Counted from the first letter of the stretch, positions 52,375 through 61,454 are shown. The stretch is 64,000 bases of DNA from Rhizobiales bacterium IMCC20636 (GCA_016865015.1 CP018226.1:1581001-1645000), one strand, 5' to 3'. Numbers and translations: made by a program. The notes: generated by a model not told the origin, from the letters alone.

Positions 52375-54147
52375 TTATGCGCGGCTTGGTATGGCCAGTT
52401 CCTGAAGCAATCGGCTCATCTCGTCATCAACCCGGCCGGGACGTGTTGTGTCCAATGGCGGTTCAGGGCCTTCTGGCACTGATTCTGAAGCAGAATATAC
52501 GCTACTTTCAACAACTCCAGTAGTATCATTCTGTGGATGATCACCAATCAGCATCCCTGCGATTGCATCTTCAAGTTCCATGTCGTCCTGTGCCCCTTGC
52601 TCCGAACTGTACTGTGGTTCGTCTGGTGCTTCAGGCTCAAGACCCATTGCTTCAGCAAGGCCCGCAGACAGATCGACATCCTGTTGCCTGACCAATTCCT
52701 GCTGTTGCATCGGGGCCGCTCTCACCACAGGGGGCGCAGGCGGGATTGGCGCTTCTCTCATCACAGGGCTGGCCATTGCCGGCGGATCCTGTCGGACCAC
52801 GTGATTGACCCGTGAGAGATTGCTGGTTTGCGGCTGCTCCAATTCCTGCATCAGAGCATTTTCCATCTCTGCAGACAGATCTCTGGTTTCCGGCTCTGTT
52901 GGTGCCGGAGAGATTGGTTCAGGTGCCCGGGGTGGTGTGTATGCCACAGGCTGAGGCTGCGTTTGGGGTTGGGGCTTTGGTTGTGGTGGCGCCTGATAAA
53001 AGTCCTGTTCGGCCAAAGGTTGCGCAACGGATACAGGCGGAGCAACCGGTGTTGGCTGGAGCGGCGCCGGATCTGGAGTCCGAACCGGTTCGGGTGTCGC
53101 TTCGACAGGGGGAATCGGCAGTGGTTCCGGTTGAGGAGCTACTGGCGCTGGCGTCGGGGCTGCCGGAACAACAGGAGGAACTGATGCTGGTACTGGCTGC
53201 GGTGCAATTGCAACAGGTTCCGGTGTTGACTGTGGCGCAATTGGTTCCGCGACCGGTGCAGGCGTGCCTGTAAACACAGGCTCAGCTTGTGCTTGCGGTG
53301 CGGGATCAGGCGTGCGGGGCATCTCCGGTGTCATGGGCGCTTCCGGCACAGGAGTGGCTTCTGCTACAGGTGCCACCTCCGGTGCGACAATCGGAGCAAA
53401 CTGCTCTTGTGCAACAGGTACTGGAGCAATTGGCGGCTCAGCGGCAACTGGTGGCGCAGTATAGGTTGGCGGTGCAGAATAGGTCTGAGGCGCAACAGGC
53501 TGGGGGGCAACGGACTGGGGCTCTGGAGCCGCAGTCATGACAGGGCGAGGTGGTTTTGGTGGAGTGACAACCGGATGGTCATCTTGTGCTGTTGGTACAT
53601 CGGGCACCAATTCAAGCTGAATTTCAACAGGCGGGACATTCAATTCATCGCTGTCAGATGTGCTTTCAGGAGGCGGCGGAGGCGGTGCAAGTGAAACCTC
53701 AGGCCGGCTAGCTGCGGCAAGGCCGATACTCTCTGCAACCGCGGCTGCAGATCCGCTCAGCGACATTGTGCGCAGAGGGCGTTGCGCAATGACCCGCCTT
53801 GCAATCTCGTGACCTGGAAGCGGTTGCCCCGAATTTCTGTCAGCTTCATCGGCATAGGGGTCGATATTTGATTCGACAACAACATCAGTGGGGCCGCCGA
53901 TCATCACGAGATGTTCCATGTCATCGCGTCGCACCAACACAAGGCTGCGGGTGTCGTCAATCTGGGTTCGGTCAAGAACGGCCAGACGATGATTCTGCGA
54001 CGTGGGAGTGCGTCGTCCTTTTCCGGTAATCAGACGGAGAAACCAGACAAACAGGCCAAACAGCAGCAAAACTGCCAAAAGTGCCACCATGAACTGCACA
54101 CCCATGGCCGCTTCTTCGCCCATAAACTGCAATAAATACTCACGCAT
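52375..54147 (-). CDS. fliO: FliO-like protein with very long Pro-rich tail
   Basis: 590 residues, against about 100-150 for usual FliO. Residues 1-95 carry the family features: one membrane helix (MVALLAVLLLFGLFVWFLRLI) and the basic strand-rich segment RLAVLDRTQIDDTRSLVLVRRDDMEHLVMIGGPTDVVVE. From about 160 to 480 it is Pro/Ala/Val/Glu-rich low complexity with PxPxPx repeats, predicted disordered and cytosolic. A short terminal region (QELVRQQDVDLSAGLAEAM; DMELEDAIAGMLIGD; DDEMSRLLQELAIPSRA) has helical, possibly binding, motifs. FliO helps FliP assemble; the tail may recruit other proteins. Confidence 0.85.
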   Translation of the reverse strand: MREYLLQFMGEEAAMGVQFMVALLAVLLLFGLFVWFLRLITGKGRRTPTSQNHRLAVLDRTQIDDTRSLVLVRRDDMEHLVMIGGPTDVVVESNIDPYADEADRNSGQPLPGHEIARRVIAQRPLRTMSLSGSAAAVAESIGLAAASRPEVSLAPPPPPPESTSDSDELNVPPVEIQLELVPDVPTAQDDHPVVTPPKPPRPVMTAAPEPQSVAPQPVAPQTYSAPPTYTAPPVAAEPPIAPVPVAQEQFAPIVAPEVAPVAEATPVPEAPMTPEMPRTPDPAPQAQAEPVFTGTPAPVAEPIAPQSTPEPVAIAPQPVPASVPPVVPAAPTPAPVAPQPEPLPIPPVEATPEPVRTPDPAPLQPTPVAPPVSVAQPLAEQDFYQAPPQPKPQPQTQPQPVAYTPPRAPEPISPAPTEPETRDLSAEMENALMQELEQPQTSNLSRVNHVVRQDPPAMASPVMREAPIPPAPPVVRAAPMQQQELVRQQDVDLSAGLAEAMGLEPEAPDEPQYSSEQGAQDDMELEDAIAGMLIGDHPQNDTTGVVESSVYSASESVPEGPEPPLDTTRPGRVDDEMSRLLQELAIPSRA

Positions 54148-54266
54148 TATGCGCCCCTAACTAACTATCGAATATGGAAACGGCCTTTTAGCCGCTCCTT
54201 TACGGAGGTTCTGCTTTTCAATTACGGCAGAATGCAGCCAACACAGTTAGGAAATTGTTAAGAGGG

Positions 54267-54281
54267 TTAAGGTTTTGTTAA
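54267..54281. promoter_or_regulatory. CtrA box, perfect, upstream of flgB and fliO
   Basis: TTAAGGTTTTGTTAA fits TTAA-N7-TTAA exactly, 72 bp before the flgB ATG and 119 bp before the divergent fliO start. A degenerate partner TTAACAATTCATCAA lies at 54296-54310. Confidence 0.75.
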
Positions 54282-54353
54282 CCATATGACCCCCATTAAC
54301 AATTCATCAACTATTTGACACAGCATATGGGCAATTGAAAATGAGGGCCGGTC

Positions 54354-54770
54354 ATGGGTATGGGTGATATGAGCCTTCTGTCGGCTTTGAAGTCCAAAAT
54401 GTTCTGGCACGAATCCCGTCAACGCCTCCTGGCTGAAAATGTGGCCAATGCCGACACACCTGGTTATCGGGTGCAGGATCTGAAAAAACCGGACTTTGGA
54501 CAGATGGCAAGTGCCGCCTCTATGGGCGAATCAAAGATGATGCCGACAGCAGCCACAACACATGCGGGCCATATTCCAACATCCATGGCGCCCCTGAAAA
54601 GCCCGATGATTTCCGGCACCGAGACATCATTTGAGATTACGCCCCAGGGAAATGAAGTGGTTCTTGAGGAAGAGATGATGAAGGTCACCTCCAACCAACT
54701 GGATTATCAGGCTGCTGCTTCGCTTTACAGCAAGACCCTGGGCCTATTTCGCACTGCCATTGGTCGATGA
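54354..54770 (+). CDS. flgB: Flagellar proximal rod protein FlgB
   Basis: 138 residues. Rod-family motif RQRLLAENVANADTPGYRVQDLKKPDFG at about 20-50 and C-terminal helix MKVTSNQLDYQAAASLYSKTLGLFRTAIGR. No Sec signal: exported by the flagellar apparatus. First gene of flgB-flgC-fliE-fliQ-fliR-flhB. Start ATG 54354; ATG 54360 or 54369 are alternatives. Confidence 0.96.
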   Translation: MGMGDMSLLSALKSKMFWHESRQRLLAENVANADTPGYRVQDLKKPDFGQMASAASMGESKMMPTAATTHAGHIPTSMAPLKSPMISGTETSFEITPQGNEVVLEEEMMKVTSNQLDYQAAASLYSKTLGLFRTAIGR

Positions 54771-54792
54771 GGTAATTTGAGAGGAATTTGAT

Positions 54793-55203
54793 ATGGACTT
54801 CCTGGACTCCATGAAGGTCGCAGCATCCGGTTTGCGTGCACAGAGCGGGCGGATGCGGATTATTGCGGAAAATATTGCCAATGCGGACAGCACGGCAATG
54901 ACCAAGGGAGCTGATCCATATCGTCGAAAAATGCCGAGTTTCAAAGCCGCTTTGGATCGTGAAACCGGTGTTTCTGTTGTGGAGATGGGACCGATTCGGC
55001 GTGATCAGTCTGATTTCAAGACGCGTTTTGAACCCGGTCATCCCGCAGCGAATGACGAGGGCTATGTAAAACTGCCAAATGTCAGCACGTTGATCGAGAC
55101 GGTTGACATGCGCCAGGCACAACGCAGTTACGAAGCCAATTTGAATGTTATCCAAAGCACGCGCACCATGATGCAGCGGACGCTCGATATCCTGAGAGGA
55201 TAA
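54793..55203 (+). CDS. flgC: Flagellar proximal rod protein FlgC
   Basis: 136 residues. Opens MDFLDSMKVAASGLRAQSGRMRIIAENIANADSTAMT and ends LPNVSTLIETVDMRQAQRSYEANLNVIQSTRTMMQRTLDIL, both typical of FlgC. GAGAGGAA lies 8 bases before the ATG. 22 bp after flgB and 6 bp before fliE. Confidence 0.97.
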   Translation: MDFLDSMKVAASGLRAQSGRMRIIAENIANADSTAMTKGADPYRRKMPSFKAALDRETGVSVVEMGPIRRDQSDFKTRFEPGHPAANDEGYVKLPNVSTLIETVDMRQAQRSYEANLNVIQSTRTMMQRTLDILRG

Positions 55204-55209
55204 TTCGCA

Positions 55210-55536
55210 ATGGCAATCAACACCTCACTGGGGGCAGCAAACGCCTACTCTGCGGCCGCAAAAGCCATCAGCCAGTCGCCTGCCAAGACAGCAGAAATCA
55301 AGCCAGCATCAGACAATTCTTTTGCGACCATGGTGTCGCAAGCGGCTACAAATGCTGTTGAGACAGGCAAGGCGAGTGAACAGGCCAGCATGGCATTTGC
55401 TACAGGTCAGCCGACGGCCAATATGGTTGAAATGGTAACGGCTGTTGCAGAAACCGAACTTGCGCTGCAGACTATGGTTTCTGTGCGGGACCGAGTCATC
55501 TCCGCATATGAAGAGATTATGCGGATGCCAATCTGA
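55210..55536 (+). CDS. fliE: Flagellar hook-basal body protein FliE
   Basis: 108 residues. The C-terminal helices MVEMVTAVAETELALQTMVSVRDRVISAYEEIMRMPI are the conserved FliE end that adapts the rod to the MS ring/export gate. The N-terminal part is Ala/Ser-rich and variable. Directly between flgC and fliQ, as in other alphaproteobacterial loci. Confidence 0.95.
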   Translation: MAINTSLGAANAYSAAAKAISQSPAKTAEIKPASDNSFATMVSQAATNAVETGKASEQASMAFATGQPTANMVEMVTAVAETELALQTMVSVRDRVISAYEEIMRMPI

Positions 55537-55571
55537 TTGGTAGTTGGCCTGGAACCCCGAAAGAGACAGTC

Positions 55572-55838
55572 ATGACCGGACCGGAAGTGCTCGATTTTGC
55601 CCGTGACGGCATCACAACACTGTTGGCCATCAGTGCCCCGGTTATGCTTGTGGGCTTGGGCGTTGGGGTTATTATAGCGCTGATTCAAGCACTGACCCAG
55701 ATTCAGGAAATGACTCTGGTCTTTGTACCCAAGATCATAGCCATATTTGTAGCCATGCTGATTGCCATGCCTTTCATGGGCCAAACCCTCAACAGTTTCA
55801 TGGACCGGGTCGCCGATCACATCGTCGCTGGACGTTAG
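55572..55838 (+). CDS. fliQ: Flagellar export gate protein FliQ
   Basis: 88 residues with two membrane hairpin helices (TTLLAISAPVMLVGLGVGVIIALIQALTQIQEMTLVFVPKIIAIFVAMLIAMPFMGQTLNSFM). LIQALTQIQEMTLVFVPK is the strongly conserved FliQ loop. Forms the FliPQR gate. 100 bp before fliR. Confidence 0.96.
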   Translation: MTGPEVLDFARDGITTLLAISAPVMLVGLGVGVIIALIQALTQIQEMTLVFVPKIIAIFVAMLIAMPFMGQTLNSFMDRVADHIVAGR

Positions 55839-55938
55839 TGATGCAGGGTCTGGATGGTCGTTTATAATGGTCTGGCAACCCGACTCAGCTTTTGGAAATT
55901 CCGGAATGCTGACATTGTCTGGACAGGCCAGAAACTAG

Positions 55939-56700
55939 ATGGATATCTCGCTCGCTCCTGATCTGGCTTATCGTTTCATGCTGGTTTTCGCGCGTGTCGG
56001 TGTTCTGGTTATGCTCATGCCAGGTTTTGGTCAAAACGGTATTCCCACACGTATACGGCTGGTGTTTGCGCTGTTGCTGACATTGCTGATGGTGCCTCTG
56101 GTTGAATTGCCGGGATTTGCTTCGGAAACCTGGCCAATTGGCGCTTTGGTGCCCATGGTCAAGGAAATTCTCATCGGTCTGTTCATCGGGCTGACTGTGC
56201 GCATGATTCTCATGGCAACGTCTGTTGCCGGCAGCACTGTGGCCAACCAGATGGGGCTGGGACTGGCACAAAGCGTGGATCCGACGCAGGGAATTCAGGG
56301 TGCATTATTTGCAAATTTTCTCGGCGTGCTCGCAGTCACACTGGTGTTCGTCACAGATATGCATCACATTGTCATCGCGGCGATTCACGACAGCTACATC
56401 CTGTTCAAACCGGGAATAATTCCACCCACCAGCGACATGGCGATGATGGCAGTCATGTCCATGGCAGAGGCATTTTCACTTGGCGTTCGAATGGCAGCAC
56501 CGTTTCTGGTGTTTGGCCTGATATTTTATGTTGGAATCGGTGTGCTCAGCAGATTGATGCCGGCCATCCAGATTTTCTTCATCGCAATGCCCGCATCCAT
56601 TTTGCTCGGCTTTGTGCTTCTTGCACTTCTGCTGTCCACCATGATGGCTGTGTATCACGAGTATTTTGCCACGCTGCTTGGCCGTTTTCTGGCGCAATAG
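55939..56700 (+). CDS. fliR: Flagellar export gate protein FliR
   Basis: 253 residues with six or more membrane segments. Features: MLVFARVGVLVMLMPGFGQNGIPTRIRLVFALLLTLLMVPLV at the N-terminus and MGLGLAQSVDPTQGIQGALFANFLGVLAVTLVF in the middle, matching FliR. Completes the gate with FliP and FliQ. Twelve bases before flhB. Confidence 0.96.
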   Translation: MDISLAPDLAYRFMLVFARVGVLVMLMPGFGQNGIPTRIRLVFALLLTLLMVPLVELPGFASETWPIGALVPMVKEILIGLFIGLTVRMILMATSVAGSTVANQMGLGLAQSVDPTQGIQGALFANFLGVLAVTLVFVTDMHHIVIAAIHDSYILFKPGIIPPTSDMAMMAVMSMAEAFSLGVRMAAPFLVFGLIFYVGIGVLSRLMPAIQIFFIAMPASILLGFVLLALLLSTMMAVYHEYFATLLGRFLAQ

Positions 56701-56712
56701 AAAGGAGGGACT

Positions 56713-57774
56713 ATGGCTGATCAACCGGAGCAATCGGAGAAAACCGAAGACCCCACCTCGAAAAAACTGGAAGACGCTCATAAACGCGGGGAGGTGGCCA
56801 AAAGTCAGGAAGTGAACACCTGGTTCGTGCTGATGATGGTCACTTTGATGATTGCCTTTCTGGCACCCACCAGCGCAGAGCAGCTTGGCGGAATGCTGCG
56901 TGGATATCTGTCGAATGCACATACCCTGTCGCTCGACCGTGGGGCAATGGCGGGCTTATGGATGCAGACAGGACGTGACCTGGCAGCGGCGCTCGCAATA
57001 CCGTTTCTGCTGTTGGTGGTGGCTGCGGCACTTGGAAATCTGGTTCAGCACAAACTTGTTTGGTCGGCTGACCCGCTGAAACCGAAATTTTCGAAGATTT
57101 CACCACTGGCCGGGGCAAAGCGGTTGTTTTCTCCGGAAGCCTTGGTCAATTTTGCCAAGGGAGTGGCCAAACTCGGGTTGGTATCAGCGCTTATCATGGC
57201 AGCTCTTTGGCCTGAGCTTGAGCGTCTTGAAACCGTGCTGATCAGCCCGGCTGTTGCGATTCTTCCCTTGTTTCATGACATGGCCGTCAAACTTCTGTTC
57301 GTTACCCTGCTGTTGATGACGATCATCGCCGGTCTGGATTTTATGTGGCAGAAACACCGTTTCTTCGAACGCCAGAAGATGACGCTCAAGGAAGTCCGCG
57401 ATGAGCACAAGGAATCGGATGGTGATCCGGCGGTCAAGGCCAAAATCCGACAACTCCGGATGGAACGTGGCCGCGCCCGCATGATGTCACGCGTACCTGA
57501 AGCAACTGTGGTCATCACCAACCCGACCCACTTTGCTGTGGCTCTGTCTTATGAAGAAGGCATGAACGCGCCAATTTGTGTTGCCAAAGGTGTCGATGCA
57601 ATCGCCCTCAAAATCCGTGAAGTTGCAGAAAACACTGATGTGCCCGTCGTTGAAAATCCACCATTGGCGCGGGCCCTATATGCGACAGTGGAAATCGATG
57701 ATCCGGTGCCGGAAGATCATTACAAGGCAGTTGCTGAAGTCATCGGCTTCGTGATGCGTCTGAAACCAAATTGA
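56713..57774 (+). CDS. flhB: Flagellar export switch protein FlhB
   Basis: 353 residues. Opens QSEKTEDPTSKKLEDAHKRGEVAKSQEVNTW; four membrane helices; the cytosolic domain holds the self-cleavage motif NPTH (about 270-273) in VVITNPTHFAVALSYEEGM. Autocleavage switches export from rod/hook to filament substrates. ATG has AAAGGAGGGACT upstream, an excellent RBS. Last gene of the flgB operon. Confidence 0.97.
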   Translation: MADQPEQSEKTEDPTSKKLEDAHKRGEVAKSQEVNTWFVLMMVTLMIAFLAPTSAEQLGGMLRGYLSNAHTLSLDRGAMAGLWMQTGRDLAAALAIPFLLLVVAAALGNLVQHKLVWSADPLKPKFSKISPLAGAKRLFSPEALVNFAKGVAKLGLVSALIMAALWPELERLETVLISPAVAILPLFHDMAVKLLFVTLLLMTIIAGLDFMWQKHRFFERQKMTLKEVRDEHKESDGDPAVKAKIRQLRMERGRARMMSRVPEATVVITNPTHFAVALSYEEGMNAPICVAKGVDAIALKIREVAENTDVPVVENPPLARALYATVEIDDPVPEDHYKAVAEVIGFVMRLKPN

Positions 57775-57920
57775 TTCAAAATGTATGAAACGTACGCCAG
57801 ATGCACAAAACCCGTGACAGAACGGGCATACGCAAATAAGTCTCTATAAGGTTTTACTTTATTGAAAACTGCCAGTGAGCCAGCAAAAATGCCTGCACGA
57901 GTAACAAAGTTCGGATTGTC

Positions 57921-60503
57921 GTGACAGACTCTCGTTCCAACAAAAAAATTGAACACGATAGCCAGCCAGGACCAGCGGGCGCGGTTGCGCATGGGCAAAC
58001 GCGGATAAAGCGGCTCACAGTAGTTGTCGTTCTGCTGATCGTCTGTGTCGTCGGGCTGTTTTATGTTCCCAAGGAACATGCCGATCAATTGGTCATGGGC
58101 TTTCTGGGCATGTTTGCCACATTGGGGATCCTGAGCCTGTTTCTTTGGGCCCTTGGCGTGGTCGGAGAAAATCCGGATTCCGATGACAACAAATTGTCCC
58201 GACAGTTTGTCGATACATTGTCGGAAGGCATTTGTGTCACCGATAGTGCAGGTCGGATCGTGTATGCCAACCCGTCCTACAAGCAGCTTACGGGCGCTGA
58301 CAATGTTGCTGCTCTGCGCAGCGTTGAAACCATTTTCAGTCGTGATCCTGATGCGGCGGACGCAATCTTCCGGCTGGGACAGATCATTCAGTTGAATCAA
58401 TCCGCCGATGAGGAAATCCGCCTTCCGGTTTCCTTGAGCGCTGCAAATGGATTGACGGGAAAAGTTATTCCTGCGCGCACGGAAAATGGCTTTTGGTACA
58501 ATGTTCAGGTGCGGCCGTTGCCGACTGAGGAGACCGCAAAACCGCTTCAGGTCTGGCGGGTTTCGGACATTACCAACAACCGTAAAACCCAGGAAAACAT
58601 CTTTCAGGAGCTGCAGACCGCGATTGATTATCTGGATCATGCGCCCGTTGGCTTCCTGTCAATCAACCCGGACGGGCGACTTGCCTATCTCAACGCAACG
58701 CTGGCTGAGTGGCTTCAACTTGATATAGCCGAGGTTCGTCCTTCTGATCTGCATCTGTTTGATCTGGTCGATAATCAGGCAGCAGGTCATTTGCTGGCAG
58801 CCAATGGAACGCTGATAAAGCCGGCCAGCGAGACAATAGATCTGGATTTCATGGATGCCAATGGCCGAAGCGTCCCGGTTCGGCTGGTCCACCATGTGCC
58901 ACAAAGCGCTGATGGTGTATTGGGCGCATCGCGCAGTGTGGTCATCAACCGGGCGCGAAGTGGTGATGCTTCCGATGCTCTGCGGGCCGCTGAGGTGCGG
59001 TTTTCACGCTTTTTCAACAACACGCCCATTGCGATTGCCTCTGTCACACGTGATCGGCGGCTGGGCCGCTGCAACGCGCGCTTTGTCCGATTGTTTGGCC
59101 CTGAATTTGTCGAAGGTCGACAGGTCGATCTGGTCAACAGCGTGGTTGAGCGCGACCGTCCCAATCTGCGCGCAGCCCTGACATCTGCGATCAATGGCCG
59201 GTCGGGAATCGAGCCCATTGAAGTCACGCTGGAAGGCTCGGGTGACCAATCTGCCAAGATTTACGTCAGTGGTGTGGAAGCCAATGACGATAATGAAGCG
59301 GCGATTATCTTTGCTCTGGAAACCACAGAACAACGCACGCTTGAAGAACAATTTGCGCAAAGCCAGAAAATGCAGGCTATTGGCCAGTTGGCCGGTGGCG
59401 TCGCCCATGATTTCAACAATGTCCTGACGGCCATTATCGGCTTTTCGGATTTGTTGCTGAACAGCCACAAGCCATCTGATCCGTCTTTCCAGGACATCAT
59501 GAACATCAAACAGAACGCAAACCGCGCGGCTGGCCTGGTGCGGCAGTTGCTTGCCTTCTCGCGCCGTCAGACCTTGCGACCGCAAATTCTGCAACTCAGT
59601 GATGTGATGAGTGAAGTGTCAGTGATGCTGGATCGGCTTTTGGGCGAGAAAGTATCGCTGGAAGTGCGTCACGGCCGTGATTTGTGGCCTGTGAAGGCCG
59701 ATCTGAACCAGTTTGAGCAGGTCATCATGAATCTGGCCGTGAACGCCAGAGACGCCATGCCGGAAGGTGGCACCGTAAAAGTCACCACGCGCAACATGAC
59801 GGCGGACGAAGCCGGACGCCTGGGGCGTGCGGAAGTTCCTGCGGCCGAGTTTGTTCTGATTGAAGTGTCTGATACCGGAACGGGCATGCCTGTGGACGTT
59901 GTATCCAAAGTGTTTGAGCCGTTTTTCACCACCAAGGATGTGGGGCAGGGAACGGGCCTTGGCCTGTCCACTGTCTATGGTATTGTCAAGCAAACCGATG
60001 GCTTCATCTATGTTGACAGCGAAGTGGGTAAGGGCACCACATTCCGCATCATGCTGCCGCGCTATCTGGAAAAAGCGGGCGACGAAACGCTTGCGGAAGT
60101 CAAGAAAGCGCCCGAACACACCGATCTGACAGGGTCCGCCTGTGTGCTGCTGGTGGAAGATGAAGAGGCCGTACGTGCCTTTGCCGCCCGCGCGCTGGCA
60201 TCTCGTGGCTATACTGTCCATGAGGCTTCAACGGGCACCGAAGCACTGGAGTTGATCGACGAGATTGATGAACAGATTGATCTGGTGATATCTGATGTGA
60301 TGATGCCGGAAATGGATGGCCCGACATTGCTGAAGAAGCTGCGCGAAACCCAGCCGGATCTGAAAATCATCTTTGTCTCAGGCTATGCAGAAGATGCATT
60401 TGCAAAAAATCTTGAAGAGGGTGACAAGTTCTCATTCCTGCCCAAACCGTTTTCACTGAAGCAATTGGCAACAGCTGTCAAAGAAGCTCTGATAGATGAT
60501 TAG
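57921..60503 (+). CDS. cckA: Cell-cycle hybrid histidine kinase CckA
   Basis: 860 residues, GTG start. Two membrane helices (about 32-50 and 56-82) with a short periplasmic link. PAS domains follow at about 93-205, 225-335 and 345-460. The HisKA motif is SQKMQAIGQLAGGVAHDFNNVLTAIIGFSDLL with His near 496, then NLAVNARDAMPEGG, SDTGTGMP, GQGTGLGLSTVYGIV, and a C-terminal receiver with LVISDVMMPEMDG (Asp near 791). The extended H-box matches CckA, the top kinase of the CckA-ChpT-CtrA relay. Its TAG stop is formed at a MITE remnant. Confidence 0.93.
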   Translation: MTDSRSNKKIEHDSQPGPAGAVAHGQTRIKRLTVVVVLLIVCVVGLFYVPKEHADQLVMGFLGMFATLGILSLFLWALGVVGENPDSDDNKLSRQFVDTLSEGICVTDSAGRIVYANPSYKQLTGADNVAALRSVETIFSRDPDAADAIFRLGQIIQLNQSADEEIRLPVSLSAANGLTGKVIPARTENGFWYNVQVRPLPTEETAKPLQVWRVSDITNNRKTQENIFQELQTAIDYLDHAPVGFLSINPDGRLAYLNATLAEWLQLDIAEVRPSDLHLFDLVDNQAAGHLLAANGTLIKPASETIDLDFMDANGRSVPVRLVHHVPQSADGVLGASRSVVINRARSGDASDALRAAEVRFSRFFNNTPIAIASVTRDRRLGRCNARFVRLFGPEFVEGRQVDLVNSVVERDRPNLRAALTSAINGRSGIEPIEVTLEGSGDQSAKIYVSGVEANDDNEAAIIFALETTEQRTLEEQFAQSQKMQAIGQLAGGVAHDFNNVLTAIIGFSDLLLNSHKPSDPSFQDIMNIKQNANRAAGLVRQLLAFSRRQTLRPQILQLSDVMSEVSVMLDRLLGEKVSLEVRHGRDLWPVKADLNQFEQVIMNLAVNARDAMPEGGTVKVTTRNMTADEAGRLGRAEVPAAEFVLIEVSDTGTGMPVDVVSKVFEPFFTTKDVGQGTGLGLSTVYGIVKQTDGFIYVDSEVGKGTTFRIMLPRYLEKAGDETLAEVKKAPEHTDLTGSACVLLVEDEEAVRAFAARALASRGYTVHEASTGTEALELIDEIDEQIDLVISDVMMPEMDGPTLLKKLRETQPDLKIIFVSGYAEDAFAKNLEEGDKFSFLPKPFSLKQLATAVKEALIDD

Positions 60504-60545
60504 AGCCTTTGTTGTTCATACGGAATCATTTGATGCCCCGGAAAG
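60503..60545 (+). mobile_element. MITE remnant (left end only)
   Basis: GAGCCTTTGTTGTTCATACG and the following bases to about 60545 match the left 40-odd bases of the two full MITE copies; the rest of the element is missing. The TA at 60501-60502 and the first G form the TAG stop of cckA. On the other strand the remnant encodes the last ten or so codons and the stop of psuG. It has been partly domesticated as coding sequence. Confidence 0.85.
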
Positions 60546-61454
60546 CGCTGCAGCTATTTGTGCGGCCAGAACAGCGTTGTTCTTGACCAGCGCGACATTG
60601 GTTTCCAGACTTCTTCCATCAGTCAGTTCAAAGATCCGCTGCAGCAGATAGGGCGTGACATCCTTGCCGCCTATGCCCGCCGCGCTTGCCTCTTCCAGTG
60701 CTTTTGAAATCAATGGCTCCAGGTCTTGTTGATCAATTTCTGCATTTGCGGGAACCGGGTTGGCTACAACCAGTCCGCCTTCCTGCCCAAGTACGGCGCG
60801 TGTTTGAATAAAATCAGCAATCTGCTCGGGCGTATCCAGCCGCAATGGGGAGGCAAGGCCGCTGTCACGTGACCAGAATGCAGGAAATGTATCGGTGCCG
60901 TAAGACAGCACCGGAACGCCGAGCGTCTCCAACATTTCCAGAGTTTTCGGCACGTCGAGAATCGCCTTGGCTCCGGCACAGACCACAGTGACTGCCGATT
61001 TCAGAAATTCCCCAAGGTCTGCTGAGATATCCATTGTTTCCGACACGCCGCGATGGACGCCGCCAAGCCCGCCGGTTGCAAACACCTTGATTCCGGCAAG
61101 CTGGGCGCAGATCATGGTTGCGGCCACCGTTGTGGAGCCAGCATCTCCCAGAACGAGTGCATGGGCCAAGTCCGCTCGAGACAGCTTGCGCACATCTTTC
61201 AGTTTTGCCAAACGCGTCAGATCATCTGATGAAATGCCAACCCTTATCTTGCCATCCATCACGGCAATGGTGGCGGGAACTGCACCGGCATCAAGAATGG
61301 TTTGTTCAACCGCCAGTGCTGTTTCCAGATTCTGCGGCCAGGGCATGCCATGGGTGATGATGGTTGATTCCAGAGCCACGACGGGTTTCCCGGATGCCAG
61401 TGCGGCCGCGACTGGTTGTGATATTTGCAGGAGCTGTGAAAGGGATTTAGTCAT
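60516..61454 (-). CDS. psuG: Pseudouridine-5'-phosphate glycosidase
   Basis: 312 residues, typical PsuG length. It hydrolyses pseudouridine 5'-phosphate to uracil and ribose 5-phosphate. Signatures: VVALESTIITHGMPWPQNLETA (catalytic Glu, near 28), AHALVLGDAGSTTVAATMICA, TGGLGGVHRG near 132 and CAGAKAILDVPKTLEMLETLGVPV (catalytic Lys). The last residues GASNDSV and the TGA lie within the MITE remnant. Eight-base overlap with the kinase gene upstream. Confidence 0.95.
   Translation of the reverse strand: MTKSLSQLLQISQPVAAALASGKPVVALESTIITHGMPWPQNLETALAVEQTILDAGAVPATIAVMDGKIRVGISSDDLTRLAKLKDVRKLSRADLAHALVLGDAGSTTVAATMICAQLAGIKVFATGGLGGVHRGVSETMDISADLGEFLKSAVTVVCAGAKAILDVPKTLEMLETLGVPVLSYGTDTFPAFWSRDSGLASPLRLDTPEQIADFIQTRAVLGQEGGLVVANPVPANAEIDQQDLEPLISKALEEASAAGIGGKDVTPYLLQRIFELTDGRSLETNVALVKNNAVLAAQIAAALSGASNDSV

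Noticed and set aside
52812-53694. Repetitive region as CRISPR or tandem repeat array
   Set aside because: The periodicity comes from Pro/Ala/Val codons of the FliO tail; no regular repeat-spacer pattern. Plus-strand frames here are shadows.
57775-57920. CtrA box upstream of cckA
   Set aside because: No TTAA-N7-TTAA pattern was found in this gap.
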